Assembly: GCA_944472135.2 (NCBI GenBank)
Contig: OX235265.1
Coordinates: 88,816,984 to 88,880,983, forward strand
From: Trichobilharzia regenti
Lineage: Eukaryota > Platyhelminthes > Trematoda > Strigeidida > Schistosomatidae
Direction: 5' to 3'
Length of the DNA: 64,000 nt
This document shows, piece after piece, positions 1 through 10,689 of the stretch. Each line of letters opens with the position of its first letter. The stretch's first letter is position 1. The notes under the pieces are model-generated. The model was not told the origin of the DNA, did not search any database, and saw only the letters and a list, made by a program, of their open reading frames with translations. Made by a program: the position numbers and the translations under genes.

Positions 1-380
1 AAAAGCATTTCAGAAATCACAAAGATGACAGTTTTAAAATCTAATGTCACAGGGTGGAGGGAGAGATTGATTACAGAAGCTTTGTTTATCGAATCAACTG
101 CAAATACGTGTAATAGGAATGATTCAACACCTGTCCAGGCAGATATCTGGAAAATCCTACCACCCCTAGGACAAACAGGAGAAGACAAAGAAAACTATAA
201 AACTCAAGATTCAAAATCGTGTGATTACAATTGATGTGATTATGAACAATAGATTTTGTTCGAAACATCATATAGTAAATACTAATACTGTTTCACTGTG
301 CGATACATCTAATAAACAAACTGATATGAAATTACTTACTACCACAGTGCCCAAGTTTTACACATTTAATAATATGTCAG
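1..380 (+). mobile_element. Penelope-like element 3' end (C-terminal coding remnant and 3' UTR)
   Basis: The frame at 25-234 contains EALFIESTANTCNRNDS, which matches the 3' end of the PLE at 62.1-62.5 kb (EALFIESTPNTCNRNDS) and parallels EALHIKWNPNCLNRND in the PLE at 5.8 kb. This is the segment after the GIY-YIG endonuclease. The non-coding tail at about 230-380 (TGTTCGAAAC followed by an AGTAAATAC-type stretch) recurs at 60.6 and 62.4 kb. The element is cut by the window start, so its RT domain is not visible. A remnant, not a host gene. Confidence 0.7.
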
Positions 381-394
381 ATGTGTTATAATTG

Positions 395-1000
395 AGTACC
401 TCGTTAGCACCTCTCTTAGCCTTTGAATGGATTCATCATTCTGTGTCATTTACCAGGTGAACACAAATCTATCAAATGCAGTGTGCTTGCCACTTCTTTG
501 TATTGTAGAAGCCTTCAGCATTTGTATGGATAAGTTGGAGCTGTGTGTTCAAAAGAAACCAGTCAAACCTGTACATTTAACACGGGTCGAATTCTGCTTG
601 GCTTCTTAGGTATCGTTTCTTCTATTCCCTTTATTTTTCCTCATTTTCAGTTATAAAAATTGTTATTTTAATTTATTTCTATGCACATCATATTCACACC
701 TGTGTCTTCGTTGAAAACTATGTTACATACTACACAACTATTTCGTAATCCTATGTAATTCTGTTTATGCACCCCTTGTGATACATATTCATACCTTCAA
801 ACTTCCATATCATGGGGAAAATTACTATGTTGAATTAAGTAAAAATTGTAACTATGTGAACTTATGTATAAAAGTACTATTGTACAGCTTTAAGGATGAA
901 ATCACCTCAAAGATACCTTTATGTAGTCTCTTCTTCTTTTCTCTCTAAATCCTAAAAGTCAGTCAAAAGATATAAGCTGTAAGCAAAAGGATACCCCGGT
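395..1000 (+). mobile_element. PLE 3' fragment of a second family
   Basis: The frame at 427-609 reads LLCIVEAFSICMDKLELCVQ, the typical last coding segment of these PLEs (compare LLHTAEAIAI...KPKLCIQKK at 33.1 kb). It ends in a stop at 607-609. About 390 bases of AT-rich 3' UTR follow. They include a GTACAGCTTTAAGGATG-like stretch that recurs in degraded form near 24.4, 31.7 and 39.2 kb. 5'-truncated and non-functional. Confidence 0.6.
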
Positions 1001-1598
1001 GAAGCGTTCTGAACTATGGTATCATATATTTATAGTCAGCCTATAGGTTTCTTGGGACATGGGAAGATAGGGAGTGGAGTAATAGACGCTGTTGACCACT
1101 CCACTTATTTGGAAAGTTGCATCAGCCCTGATCAACTGATTAGTGACGAAATTCCAGGATGGACACAAAAAGCTAGTTTAGCATTTACCAGCTAACCTCA
1201 TCTTAAGAGTAGACCCAATGTCAGGCTATCCATCAAAGGAATTAAATACAGTACAGCAGCTGGCTATACTGTTCTTTATGAATGAGACATAAGTGTTGAA
1301 AGTGGAAGACCAAAGAGGCTAATTGTCTTAGACCGCAGATGCTTGCGTTTTATCTCCTGTGTTCAGTAGTATAATATGGTAACCAATTTTGAGGTTAGGT
1401 TTAGAGTGTTAGGTAAGGAGGGCAAGTCAGTATCGACGGACAGGCAATGTTAACTGGTAGTGTAGCAGTGGAAAAAAGTTAAGAATGATCAATCCATGAA
1501 GTTTTGACAGCTAGTTTGAGCCACATATGGAGGTGTAGGTTGCCTAATTGGGGACCTCAGGATGCTAAGAACCAATGGCTTGAGACTATTGGTGATAA

Positions 1599-1936
1599 TG
1601 TAACGACAGAAGACAAGGGCCAGGCAACAAGTCGTTTACCGAAAGAATCAATAGATATTTATAGATTTTTATGTACATTGTTTTCAGCGGAGAGAAAACG
1701 TTTTTAGTTTGGTTGTTTTCTTGCTGAAGGTTATTCTGTACTGTTCGTGACCGTTTCTCAGAGAGTTAAGCCATATGTCTGCGAAACCTTTTTGCACAAG
1801 TTAAGTCTGCTGTGACTGGCTGGTGATTTTCTCAAGTTTAAGCTTTGTTATGGTTTTTTACATGACCCCGATTCGGGATGTATCATTAACTTAGATTACT
1901 GTCTACAGTTTTGAGTTGCAGCCAGCTCTCACCACA
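1599..1936 (+). mobile_element. Solo LTR (338 bp) nested in a LINE
   Basis: The segment begins TGTAACGACAGAAGACAAGG and ends CAGCTCTCACCACA, so it has TG...CA termini. It is homologous to 52022-52315, which has the same termini. It interrupts the LINE reading GDN...QWR, which resumes immediately after it. Flanking tetranucleotides are ATAA on the left and ATAC on the right, an imperfect target duplication. No internal retrotransposon sequence is attached. The parent element is not identified; a Gypsy-type LTR is likely. Confidence 0.65.
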
Positions 1937-2038
1937 ATACGACTGAAAATTATTCTCAATGGCGCAGATGCATTCACTCTTTGTGACCTCCAATATCCAC
2001 TATACCCTTATCTTATTCCATGTTAATATTCTTTCTCC

Positions 2039-2259
2039 TTATGAGTCGGTAGCACAGTGGTAGAGTGGTCCGGAGTTCGATCCCCAGCCACCGACGCACT
2101 CCTTTATCTCACTAAGCCATTAATAAGACTGGTGAAGAGGGAAGGTTGGGCATGAGGCTAGCAACCCCATCCTGTAAAAATAATCACCACTGATACAGAA
2201 ACTTCAAGCCTCTAGCTTAAAGCAACCCTATGTTCCACTGGGAAAGTAAAGGAATAAAA
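2039..2259 (+). mobile_element. tRNA-derived SINE (family S1) with 13-bp TSD
   Basis: A perfect 13-bp direct repeat (ATATTCTTTCTCC) flanks the element at 2026-2038 and 2260-2272. The head looks tRNA-derived: an A-box-like TAGCACAGTGGTAGAG and a B-box-like GAGTTCGATCCCC. The 3' end (CCTATGTTCCACTGGGAAAG, then A-rich) closely matches the 3' end of the RTE LINEs here, for example CCCTATGTTCCACTAGGAAC near 29405. This suggests mobilisation by RTE machinery. Confidence 0.8.
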
Positions 2260-2425
2260 ATATTCTTTCTCCGGAACATTTCTGCTCAATATGATTCATT
2301 CGAATCTCTTTCTTCCCTCTTTTCTCTACTTTTTTGTGCTACATGAAGTGTGTTAACTTAAACTTCAGCATATCTGTGCAAAGTTCAGAGTTAAAACTCA
2401 GTCCAGTTCAGAACATGGGCACTAT

Positions 2426-2894
2426 AATCTCCAGAATTAATCATCAAAAATCATTTGAAACTTAACATTATCTCTGCCAGGATAATAATGACTCTCATCA
2501 TAAGATTTATTTCTTCAGTTCCAATCTATTTTTAGAAATTAGAGAAGAAGTAGAAAATCTTATTTTCACAATGGATTATTTTCATAAGAAACTACGCTTA
2601 AAAAAACGAATTGAATGGGATAAAAATAAAATTTGGTATAATACCAATCAGCTTTCTGGATGTCTAAAGTTTTTTGCTTATCAATTGCTGCTTATTTCAC
2701 AAGATTAAATATAGTTGCTTCTTTTTTTCTGGTTTTACGACAAATGCCGACATCGTCGACATCGTTGAGTGGCTGAAAATTGACGCAAATTAACAGAAGC
2801 TTAAACTTAGAACCACATTAATCCCAGCTGATTGGTTGAATAAGAACATATTGTTAGTGAGATTTGACAGCTTCATTTCATCCTAAAATAAATT
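2426..2894. other. Unassigned AT-rich spacer
   Basis: No open frame of substance, no RNA gene and no recognisable repeat boundary was seen here. Confidence 0.5.
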
Positions 2895-3110
2895 AAATCA
2901 ATAATACCACACAGTGACACGCTACTGTTTATTCACAGATGACGTTTCTGAGCTTAGTTTATTACCACTAACAGTCATGATATCAAGGCACTCGTACATA
3001 ACTTTTAAATTTCGTTTATATGATTACATTACTTCATATCCTTTGACCTTGATTCCAGTAATATTTTCCATATCTCTGGTATTAGAGTTGTTTTGTAAAG
3101 ACAGGCGTCT
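2895..3110 (+). repeat. Dispersed repeat, inverted partner at 6.2-6.5 kb
   Basis: The segment contains TTTATTCACAGATGACGTTTC and further matching sequence over about 140 bases. The reverse complement of 6370-6510 contains the matching TTTATTTACTGATGACGTTTC block. The pattern resembles the non-coding termini of PLEs in this window. The short frame across it (2914-3243) is not credible coding sequence. Confidence 0.5.
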
Positions 3111-3369
3111 AAATAAACCAGTGAAGTTAATTGGTGGATGGATGGTGATTAGTAGAGGAATCCAGAATGCACATTTCGTCCTATTTGGAACTCGTCAACT
3201 GGATGTACCTGCATCCCGCAGTGAGTGGTGTTGTTCCCACTGAGGCTTGAACCCACTGCTCATATTTACAAACTCCAAAGCGTTATCTGCTAAACCACTT
3301 AGGCCACAAGAACCACGTCTCATGCAACTGAGCACTTTGATTCAATCAATCGATCGGAAAATTTAATGA

Positions 3370-3870
3370 AGAAATGAAGCGTTGATGCTTTCACATAAAT
3401 TCCATGAAGAAAATCAAGAAAGCTCATAAGAGAATAGGAAAAAAATGATTAGAATTACTAAACGTTACATAAATAAGAAGGAATTTAAGACATCTACAGT
3501 TGTACCATATAAGGAAGGGATATCTGAAACCAGGTGTAGGATTCTTAATAAAGCAGAGATTAGGATGGTATTTAAACCTACAAAACCACACTGGGATAAG
3601 CCTTGTAGACTAGGGGACCCTACTAACTCAGTTAAACAACATAATGTAATCTACAGAATACCTTGTAATGACTGTAAGATCAAATATATAGGTGATATGA
3701 GAAGATTGAGGGAGGGGGTTATTCAAATTATCAGAATATGGATATTCAGCTAAGTGTAGAATGGTTGACCTCAGGAAGATGAATAGCCTAGGGGAAAACT
3801 CCACAATCAAAGTGGATGAATTGAAACATAATCACACAATAGGATGGGTTGCAAGTGGAACATACGGCTT
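3370..3870 (+). mobile_element. PLE fragment with GIY-YIG endonuclease remnant
   Basis: The frame 3445-3753 has the PLE linker (STVVPYKEG, a VFKPT segment) followed by NVIYRIPCNDCKIKYIGD. This is a GIY-YIG motif with the CNDC-type cysteine pair usual in endonuclease-positive PLEs. A frameshift follows. The next frame continues with LKHNHTIGWV near 3820-3850, a C-terminal segment also seen in the PLEs at 29.7 and 60.9 kb. The RT domain is missing. Confidence 0.75.
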
Positions 3871-4340
3871 CAATAGCACATGTGGACTTCGTCCTATTCT
3901 TTGTGGTCCTCCCATAGCGCTCATCTTCTCCTCACATGATCTCCTCCATGTCACTATCACAAGCCTCATTCTCTGTTTCCCACTAGAGTTCCACTTCAGG
4001 TTATGCTTCGCGCACGATGTCATTCGACAGTCTCAAGAGCATGCATCTGATCCATCTCCATTTCCTGTGGTAAATTTTCTTGAGCAATAGGTTCTTGTTA
4101 CGTTCTTTCCCAGATTTTCTCGTTGCTGATTCTTCCCCACCGCCTGATCTTCAGTATCGACTGAATGCAGCTGTTGATAAAAATTTGCATTAGTCTGTCA
4201 GAAATGATTTTGATGACTCACAAGTCAACTTTCTAACTCATATAGAAGCACTAGATGACTTCACATTGGTTTTAAAAGCCCGAATTTTCGGTTCTTTATG
4301 CCAACTGAGTGCAGCAGATTTCCAAACTGCTGGAAGTAAA
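3871..4340 (-). mobile_element. RTE-type LINE 3' fragment
   Basis: On the minus strand the sequence matches the C-terminal coding end of the RTE copies (the WRRSCEEE segment at 3940-3960) and continues upstream through the degraded SILKIRWPEKI-like and IFNSNVKS-like stretches. Stops and deletions are frequent. It lies directly against the PLE fragment on the left. Confidence 0.65.
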
Positions 4341-4479
4341 GTTCTAAAAAGTAATATAAGTAAGTGGGGGGGGGGATAGACTGATCACACAATCTTTATT
4401 CATCGATTGTACACCTGACACTTGAAACTGGAATAACCAAAGATATAGAAAATGCTACTACCAGTCAAATCAAAAGGTA
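4341..4479. other. Spacer with a short poly-G tract
   Basis: A run of G near 4366-4376 is followed by GATAGACTGATCACAC. No coding or repeat assignment was possible. Confidence 0.4.
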
Positions 4480-5935
4480 AACAAATAATAGAATCATAGA
4501 TTTCACCAACTCACCGACATACAACCTCTCTAAATACTTACTCTCGGTTCTACGACCACTACAAAAGGACACTCAAAATACTGTAAGAAATTCATATGAT
4601 TTCAAATCCCAAATAGAACACCGAGAAATTGATAAATAAAACATTAAGTTAAACTATGATATTAACTCATTGTATACTAGCATCCCTATTACCGAAAGTT
4701 TTGTTATCATTTCCAGTCTACTAGAATCAGACACAACACTATCACAAAGATATCCACTGGATACCAGTGAAATAATTAAGAGCTTAAAATTCTCTCTAAA
4801 AAATAATTATTTTACATTTAAAGGGAGTTTATATAGACAGACTAATGGTGTTGCTATGGGTTCACCAGTCTCCGCAATAGTCGCCGACCTGTACATGAAT
4901 AAATTCGAAAATAATATCTTTCCAAGCATATTCCTCCTAAAATATGGTTAAGATATGTGGATGATACTTTTGTAGTACTAAAACGAGATCTACACAATTC
5001 ATTCCTGGAGAAAAAAAACTGTGTATCTCCCAGAATCCAGCTTACTTCGGAAGCAGAATCAGGCGTCGGTGAACTACCATTTCTAGACTGCCTAGTTAAG
5101 AGAAGGGAAAACGCACATTTTAGTATATCCATATTCAGGAAGAAAACCCACTCCAATAAATATTTAGACTTCAGATCATCAAACCCCATCAGCGCAAAGA
5201 TTTCAGTTGTTTCAAGTCTTCTTAGACGAGCACACTCTCTGATTGATAACGGATGAGAAGGAAAAAGAAGAAGAAATATCAAGCATTACTGAAACTCTCA
5301 AGCAAAACAACTACCCAAGGAACTTCATCAACAAAATCAACATTCACATTAAGTATGGCTGGAAACGCATTCCGAGAACATGGACCTCAACAGTCGTCAT
5401 TCCATATAGAGCAGAGACGTCAGACGATATCAGAAGAGTACTCAATCAGATCGACATCCGAGTTTTCTTCAAGACATCAGACAGACTTCAAAGCAACCTT
5501 GTCCATATAAAAGACCAAATCCCTAGCGATTCTCTATCTAATTGTGTCTATAAAATAAAATGCTTGAAATATGATGCGATATACATTGGACAAGCATCTC
5601 GAGAAATCCAAATCAGAAGAAATGAACACCGTAGAGCATCTCTTCGTCCACCGAGAAATCCAGCTGAACTCGAAAAAACTAGCTTGAAAAATCATCGCCA
5701 TAGGCGGTGGTCTACACGCTATAGGATCAGGCCACAAAATTGATTTTGACAATATTGAAATCATCTTCCAGAAAAAGCACTTCAGAAATCACAAGGAAAA
5801 TCTAACATCATTAGAAGCACTTCATATCAAGTGGAATCCAAATTGTCTGAATAGGAATGATGGATTAAAACAGAATATGACCTGGTTACAACAGCCCTCG
5901 CTCTCCATGAAATGACAAAATCAACAACAGAATTG
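4480..5935 (+). mobile_element. Penelope-like element, RT plus GIY-YIG, 5'-truncated and frameshifted
   Basis: Domains in order: an RT N-terminal part (SPTYNLSKYLLSVLRPLQK near 4505-4560); RT core with NYDINSLYTSIP (motif A region), GVAMGSPVSAIVADLY (motif B) and RYVDDTFVVLK (motif C, near 4950); a FLDC...FRKKTHSNKYLDFR thumb-like region; a linker; then GIY-YIG with CVYKIKCLKYDAIYIGQASR near 5545-5600 and an EALHIKWNPNCLNRND tail. Defects are an in-frame stop near 4636, a frameshift at about 4945 and another near 5240. A dead copy, but the domain order of an endonuclease-positive PLE is clear. Confidence 0.88.
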
Positions 5936-6224
5936 TGATAAGCAAGTTCACTAAGTAAACACACAGTACTTTTATAATTTTACACACTGATCAAATCCAA
6001 CAATCTACACTTAATTTTGTTATCTTTACCAATTGACCAGCTTGACAACAAAAAATGACCCCAGACTGACGAACGGTGATCAAGTTAGTAGACTTTGTTT
6101 TGATATCATAACAGACGTATTATTACCTCTGTTTTCTGGTTTAGTGATTGATCTTCATTGTTATTTTGACTTTCAATATGTCCTCCTTTTAACTTGACCT
6201 AAGTCAAGTCTATTTTGTCACCTC
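5936..6224. other. Unassigned spacer
   Basis: Possible PLE 3' UTR continuing from the left. No coding frame or defined repeat was seen. Confidence 0.4.
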
Positions 6225-6540
6225 TTAACTCTTTGTTACACATATATGCTGAGATTTTTGTGATTTCCAATTTAATAATACTTTGATAAAGCTATTAGCA
6301 GCATTAAATAGCGACAAGTCAGTAAAAACAGCAATATCGTTTTGTTTTTCATTCATTGACTGGGAAATACAAAAACTTTTATTATAATCATATAGACGAA
6401 ATTTAAAAGTCATATCTGAATGCCTTGATATGATGATTGGGAGTGGCAATAAATTGCACTCAGAAACGTCATCAGTAAATAAACAGCAGTGTATCACTGT
6501 GTGATATTGTCGAATACTCAGTGCCCAAGTTCTACTTTCA
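6225..6540 (-). repeat. Dispersed PLE-terminus-like repeat
   Basis: Reverse complement of the repeat at 2.9-3.1 kb over about 140 bases. On the plus strand it includes CACTCAGAAACGTCATCAG at about 6457-6475, a GAAAC-GTC arrangement like the 3' half of a hammerhead. No intact CTGANGA core is present upstream, so no ribozyme is claimed. Confidence 0.45.
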
Positions 6541-6965
6541 CGTCAACTGACAGCTTAAATCCTGATTCAGAAAAAGCTCAGGATTTCATACATTTGGTTC
6601 CCTTGATAAATTTCAATAGAGAAAGACCAGATTTACAGTATAAAATGATATCATCATTCTATTTCACAGGTTCTCATCAGCTGCAAACTACCTGAAATTA
6701 CAATGGTTATAAATAATAACATTTCATACTTCATTGTTTGAAAGGTAATAGAGAAAACATTATAAGGTGAACACATCATCAATTTACATACTATCAAAAT
6801 ATGAAAAAAGAAGAAAAAAGGGGGTGTGAGAGAAGAGAGAAAACAGAAAAATCTAATAAACAGTGTCAACATGGCAACTCAAGAAGGTCAAAGTTCATCA
6901 ATTTGAAAATTTGCTTAGTGAGTTGAGCCCACTAGTGTGTATGACTAATCAGCGTAGTGGAAGTG
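6541..6965. other. Unassigned spacer
   Basis: Short frames are present without similarity to any protein I recognise. A purine-rich patch lies at about 6800-6845. Confidence 0.4.
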
Positions 6966-8300
6966 ATATGGTTACCAAGGGAGTGAGGGATTGACTACAC
7001 TCTCTTTCTGTATGCATAAGTTTGGTTTGTGACGTTTGATTGCAATTGCTTGAGCAAATCGTAGTAGATTCGCTGTCTTTTGTGTGTTTAGTATTTTGGA
7101 GGATTTGGAAATCTCGACAAAATGACCAGTATCCATAGATTGGGTGTCTGGCAATTGCACTTTGTAAATATCTCCTTCGTTTTAAGCATAAGTTTCTCAG
7201 AATATACTCTGAAAAGCGGATATAATCCCTTCTTTCTGTCCTTCCAATGTACTTGCTGCCACAGGTACACGTAAATTTATAAATGCAGTTGGAGGTAACA
7301 TCAGCAGTACTTATCCAGTTTCGATTGGCTTGTAGAGCATGTAGTACTGTATAGTGTCACCAGGTTGGCTGTAGAGAAGCATCTCTTTATTGTTTCTTTC
7401 ATCCCCTTTACAATCTTCTGTGATACTGTTTCTCCTTTGTATAGGAGGTAAATGAACACTTTTTTCTTTTCAACTGTTGGATACTTCTCTTTCTTTGCTG
7501 TACTTTAGGATAAATCCTTTTGGATACCCGTTTTCCTTGTCGCATTTTTCAACAAAACTTAATTCTTCTTCTACCTTGTCAGGCGAACATAACTTCCTGG
7601 CCCTGTTGCACAGTGTCCTTACTAATCCTCGCTTATAGCTCATAGGGTAGTAGCTGTTGTAGTGAAGGCATTGTCCGGACCAAGTTTCTTTTCTGTAGAT
7701 GGACTTTTCGACCGTTCCATCGTTTCTTCTTTTTTACATTTAGGTCCAGGAAATTAAACTCATCGTTGTGTTCGTATTCCATGATGAATTTAATGTTCAG
7801 GTGGACCTCATTTAGGCGGTCAAATAATACAGATGTCTGACTCATGTCGTTACAAACAACAAAAGTATCATCGACGTATCGACGGTAGTATGTTGTTTCA
7901 TCGATAGCGTCACTCAGTCGCGTCTGTTGGAGATAGCCCATGAAGATGTCAGCTAGAATGGGTCTTAGAGGTGAACCCATGGCGACCGCGTCAATTTTTC
8001 GGTAGAATTGGTTACTGAATCTGAATTGGATGTCTTTTGTGCAAAGAATTAGTAGTCGTTTTATCTCTGACTCCGGTAATGGCAATAGATCTGTTTGTTT
8101 ACAAATGATATCTATTGTTTCCATCACTGGTACATCTGTAAATAAGGCAGTCACGTCGTATGACACCATTAGTTTACTTGATATATCAACGTGGTCGACT
8201 TCTTTAGAAAATTGGAAGGTGTCATCCAAGCTATGACTTGAAAATGTTTGTCAAATTGGCTTCGATGAATCAGCTAGCCATCGGGCTAGTTTGTGGCACT
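6966..8300 (-). mobile_element. Penelope-like element (third family), RT plus degraded GIY-YIG
   Basis: The minus-strand frame 8229-7633 carries the PLE RT: LMVSYDVTALFTDVPV (motif A), a DAVAMGSPLRPILADIFM segment (motif B, near 7980) and YYRRYVDDTFVV (motif C, near 7880), then FLDLNVKKK. Downstream, frames at 7270-6972 hold pieces of the GIY-YIG domain (a CGSKYIGRT-like string in a shifted frame near 7255) and the C-terminal AQAIAIKRHKPNLCIQKE. Frameshifts near 7640 and 7300 break it. It reads towards the left edge, away from the RMDN-like gene. Confidence 0.85.
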
Positions 8301-8945
8301 GTGGGTTTATCATTGATAATATGGGCCTTAGGGGCACATTTTTGGTAGACCATACATAAATGGGGGTCGTTCACCCTTTGACTTGAGTTCATTGTAGGTT
8401 TTGTTATCAATCAGCTTCTTGATGAGTAGTTCAGGATTTGATTTGTCATGCAAAAAAATACCATTTCAGGCTATGACTTTATTAGATATTATAAACATAA
8501 TTAATTCATTAAAATTAAGGATAAACTGATACTACGAATACAATACGAAACTAGTAAACTATTTATTATGTTAGCACAAAATTTGAAAGTGCGTGTTTGA
8601 TTGCCTGTATGTGTGTATGTGTGTGTTTATGAAAAACTTGACCACCACACCTTTAATCATGGTGTAAAAGCTACACCATGAAGTCATCAGTATCCTATCT
8701 ATCATATGACAGTGATGATGATTTGTGTAATACGCATAAATATGTTGTCAATCGATAAAGACATTATCGACTAAGAAAAGGTGTGTGTGTGTGTGTGCGT
8801 GATGGTTTATATACCTAATGACATTAATACCATCATCAAATCGACAAATATAACTACAAAAATAAAGATCAAGCATCACTGATTGGTCAATTAGCAAAGG
8901 CGTTTGCACATATAAAACTAATATACAACAGTTGATATTGAGGTC
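8301..8945. other. Region upstream of the RMDN-like gene
   Basis: The first part (to about 8450) still looks like degraded PLE sequence. A (GT)n tract lies at 8781-8799. A short hairpin (TGGTGTAAAAGCTACACCA) lies near 8660-8679. No promoter motif can be asserted. The transcription start of the gene at 8961 is unknown. Confidence 0.4.
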
Positions 8946-8960
8946 TAATTGGAAAGCATA

Positions 8961-10500
8961 ATGAGTGCTGCTGCAAAAGAAGTTGATGCATTCCTTGAGA
9001 AAGCAGCATTTGTTGAGTCCTATAAGTGCTTAGAAGAAGGATTGAAATCGAATAGTAATGATGCTGAATTATTATGGAGGAAGGCCAGAGCTTGTTTCAT
9101 GTCTGGTAAGCTTTTGTATAATATGATCAATAAAACTCTTCCCTGTTGATTACCCTGAATAGTTTACTATGTCCCGGCAAAACCAGCTAGTGATGTTTGT
9201 GCAAAATACTTCAAAGATGGTATGGATGCTGCTAAGAAAGCGATAGACATAGAGCCGAATAATGCAAACGCTTTAACGGTATGTTCTGTTAAATAAATAA
9301 AGGCAGTCTAAACCTCGTTCTTTTTTCCTCCTCTTTCAAGTGGTATGGTATCATGATGGATGAATTAAGTGGACTAAAGGGTATGGAAGAAAGATTCAAG
9401 AATGTCTCTACCCTGTACGACTTATGGGCTGTAAGTCAGCCTAACTCAATAGTGTAATAATTATTGTTATTGGATTTCATAATGAGCTGACATTGGTTAG
9501 AGAACCAGTGGAGTACCGGACATCTGTTTCGTCAGGCTAGTTTGGGATTCTTCATCAGTAAGCACCCAAAGGTGGCCCAGTGATCTACGAGTTCGCCTTG
9601 TAACCAGAAGGCCCTGGGTTCGAATCCAGGCGGAGGGTGAGCACTGTGAAGAGTCCCAAAGTAGGATGAAACAGCTGTTGGGTACTCCCAGGTGGTTTTC
9701 CAATGGTTCTCTAACCAATGTCAGCTCATGATGAAATCCTGTAAACCAATTAATCAAATCCTTACAAACCAATACTTGATTTATTGTTATTATTATGCGA
9801 CAGAAATCTCAAAAACATGACCCGAACAACTTTATAACAGAAAGTAGTCTTGGGATGTGGTAAGTATCTTATAACACTTTCTTCAAATCATACCTCTGCT
9901 AAAAGGCACTTTATTATGACGGAACTTCACAAGTTCAAACCTGAATTATTCAAAGGTACCAAATATACGGGGAACGAATTCTCCTATCAGAGAGTAAGAA
10001 GTCATGGATTGTTTTCCTTATCATCTCCTCTTTTTATAGGCATTAGACCATATGCTTAAATGTGAATCATGTAAGTAGTATATGTATATATATATTTGAA
10101 TTTGTTTGTTTGTGTGTATGTTTTCCCCTATGACTATTACGCAAGTATATCATCGATTCCTTCACTTTTTTTCTTCATGATTCAAGTGGCTCCAGGTAGA
10201 TCATTAATAACATTGGGATATTTGGCCAAGTGTTATGCTCGCCTTGGAAATGTGGAAAAAGCCAAAGAGATTGGTCAGAAGGTACTCAGTCATCCTGCTC
10301 AACATGTTGAAGCACAAGAGGTGAGTAGCAATTATAGAAACAAAACTGATTATGGTTAGTAGTTCAAAGCTATGATGAAATTATAATATTTTCGCTTGTG
10401 CTCCTCCTAATCATTATCTGCTTTCAATTTTTCTTTTAAAAAAAAACACATTCAGGCCAAGAAAGCAGTTGAACAATTGATGAAGGAGCTTGCGAAATAA
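8961..10500 (+). CDS. RMDN/FAM82-family TPR protein, 7 exons, about 237 aa
   Basis: Proposed exons: 8961-9105, 9163-9278, 9341-9430, 9841-9993, 10040-10070, 10187-10320, 10456-10500. All boundaries have GT/AG and the phases join cleanly into 237 codons plus TAA. The product has MSAAAKEVDAFLEKA, then TPR-like blocks: ELLWRKARACFMS, FKDGMDAAKKAIDIEPNNAN, WYGIMMDELSGLKGMEER, ALDHMLKCES and LGYLAKCYARLGNVEKAKEI. The order and the WYGI/LAKCY signatures fit regulators of microtubule dynamics (RMDN1-3), TPR proteins linked to microtubules or mitochondria. ATG 8961 is preceded in frame by TAA at 8946-8948. At about 237 aa it lacks the N-terminal membrane-anchor region of vertebrate RMDN1 (about 314 aa). 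Exon 4 is the least certain, because a possible internal donor lies at 9860. Exon 5 is only 31 nt. Confidence 0.82.
9476..9775. mobile_element. Sm-alpha-like SINE palindrome within intron 3 of the RMDN-like gene
   Basis: The right part (about 9567-9775, plus) has a tRNA-like head (GTGGCCCAGTGATCTACGAG, B-box GGGTTCGAATCCAGG), a degraded hammerhead (GCACTG-TGAAGAGTCCC ... GGATGAAACAG) and a tail TTCTCTAACCAATGTCAGC. The left part (9476-9566) is the inverse of this 3' half and carries a second, minus-strand hammerhead-like core (CTGATGAAGAATCCC ... GACGAAACAG). The two arms are divergent. The same SINE family lies at 36655-36960 and 50745-51050. Confidence 0.7.
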
Positions 10501-10656
10501 GAATGGAAACCGCCCCCCTCCTCCAAATTGATAAGTCCTGCTGAATTCGTGAATACACAGAAGATGATCATATCCTAGATGTGGACACATTTATAAATGA
10601 TTACTTGAGAATGTTTACCACACTCGTAAATGTTAAGTAAATATTTATATATGTGT

Positions 10657-10662
10657 AATAAA
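10657..10662 (+). terminator. Polyadenylation signal of the RMDN-like gene
   Basis: AATAAA lies 157 bases past the stop codon at 10500. It is the first canonical signal downstream and is followed by a T-rich stretch. Confidence 0.55.
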
Positions 10663-10689
10663 TATATTTAATATTGTTATTCCTCATTC

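Larger units (their letters stand above)
1060..2425 (+). mobile_element. Degraded RTE-type LINE 3' half, split by two insertions
   Basis: Translated pieces resemble the C-terminal region of RTE-like reverse transcriptases: a GSCISPDQLISDEIPG stretch near 1120-1160, a VLDRRCLR stretch near 1325, and GWLET-like NQWLETIGDN near 1570-1600. The coding sequence resumes at about 1940 with an SQWRRCIHSL-like end. The tail near 2330-2420 matches the 3' end of the copy at 13.2-13.7 kb. Several stops and frameshifts are present. A solo LTR (1599-1936) and a SINE (2039-2259) are nested in it. Confidence 0.65.

Noticed and set aside
2914..3243. 109-codon open frame
   Set aside because: It crosses a dispersed repeat with no protein similarity and no start context; the repeat's other copy does not keep the frame.
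4366..4380. Polypurine tract of an LTR element
   Set aside because: A G-run alone, with no LTR start after it and no integrase or RT of the Gypsy type before it.
4854..5282. 142-codon minus-strand frame
   Set aside because: Antisense shadow of the PLE RT.
6457..6475. Hammerhead ribozyme at the CAGAAACGTCATCAG motif
   Set aside because: The 3' half looks right, but no CTGANGA core precedes the candidate stem II (GAGTG...CACTC), and the repeat's other copy does not supply it.
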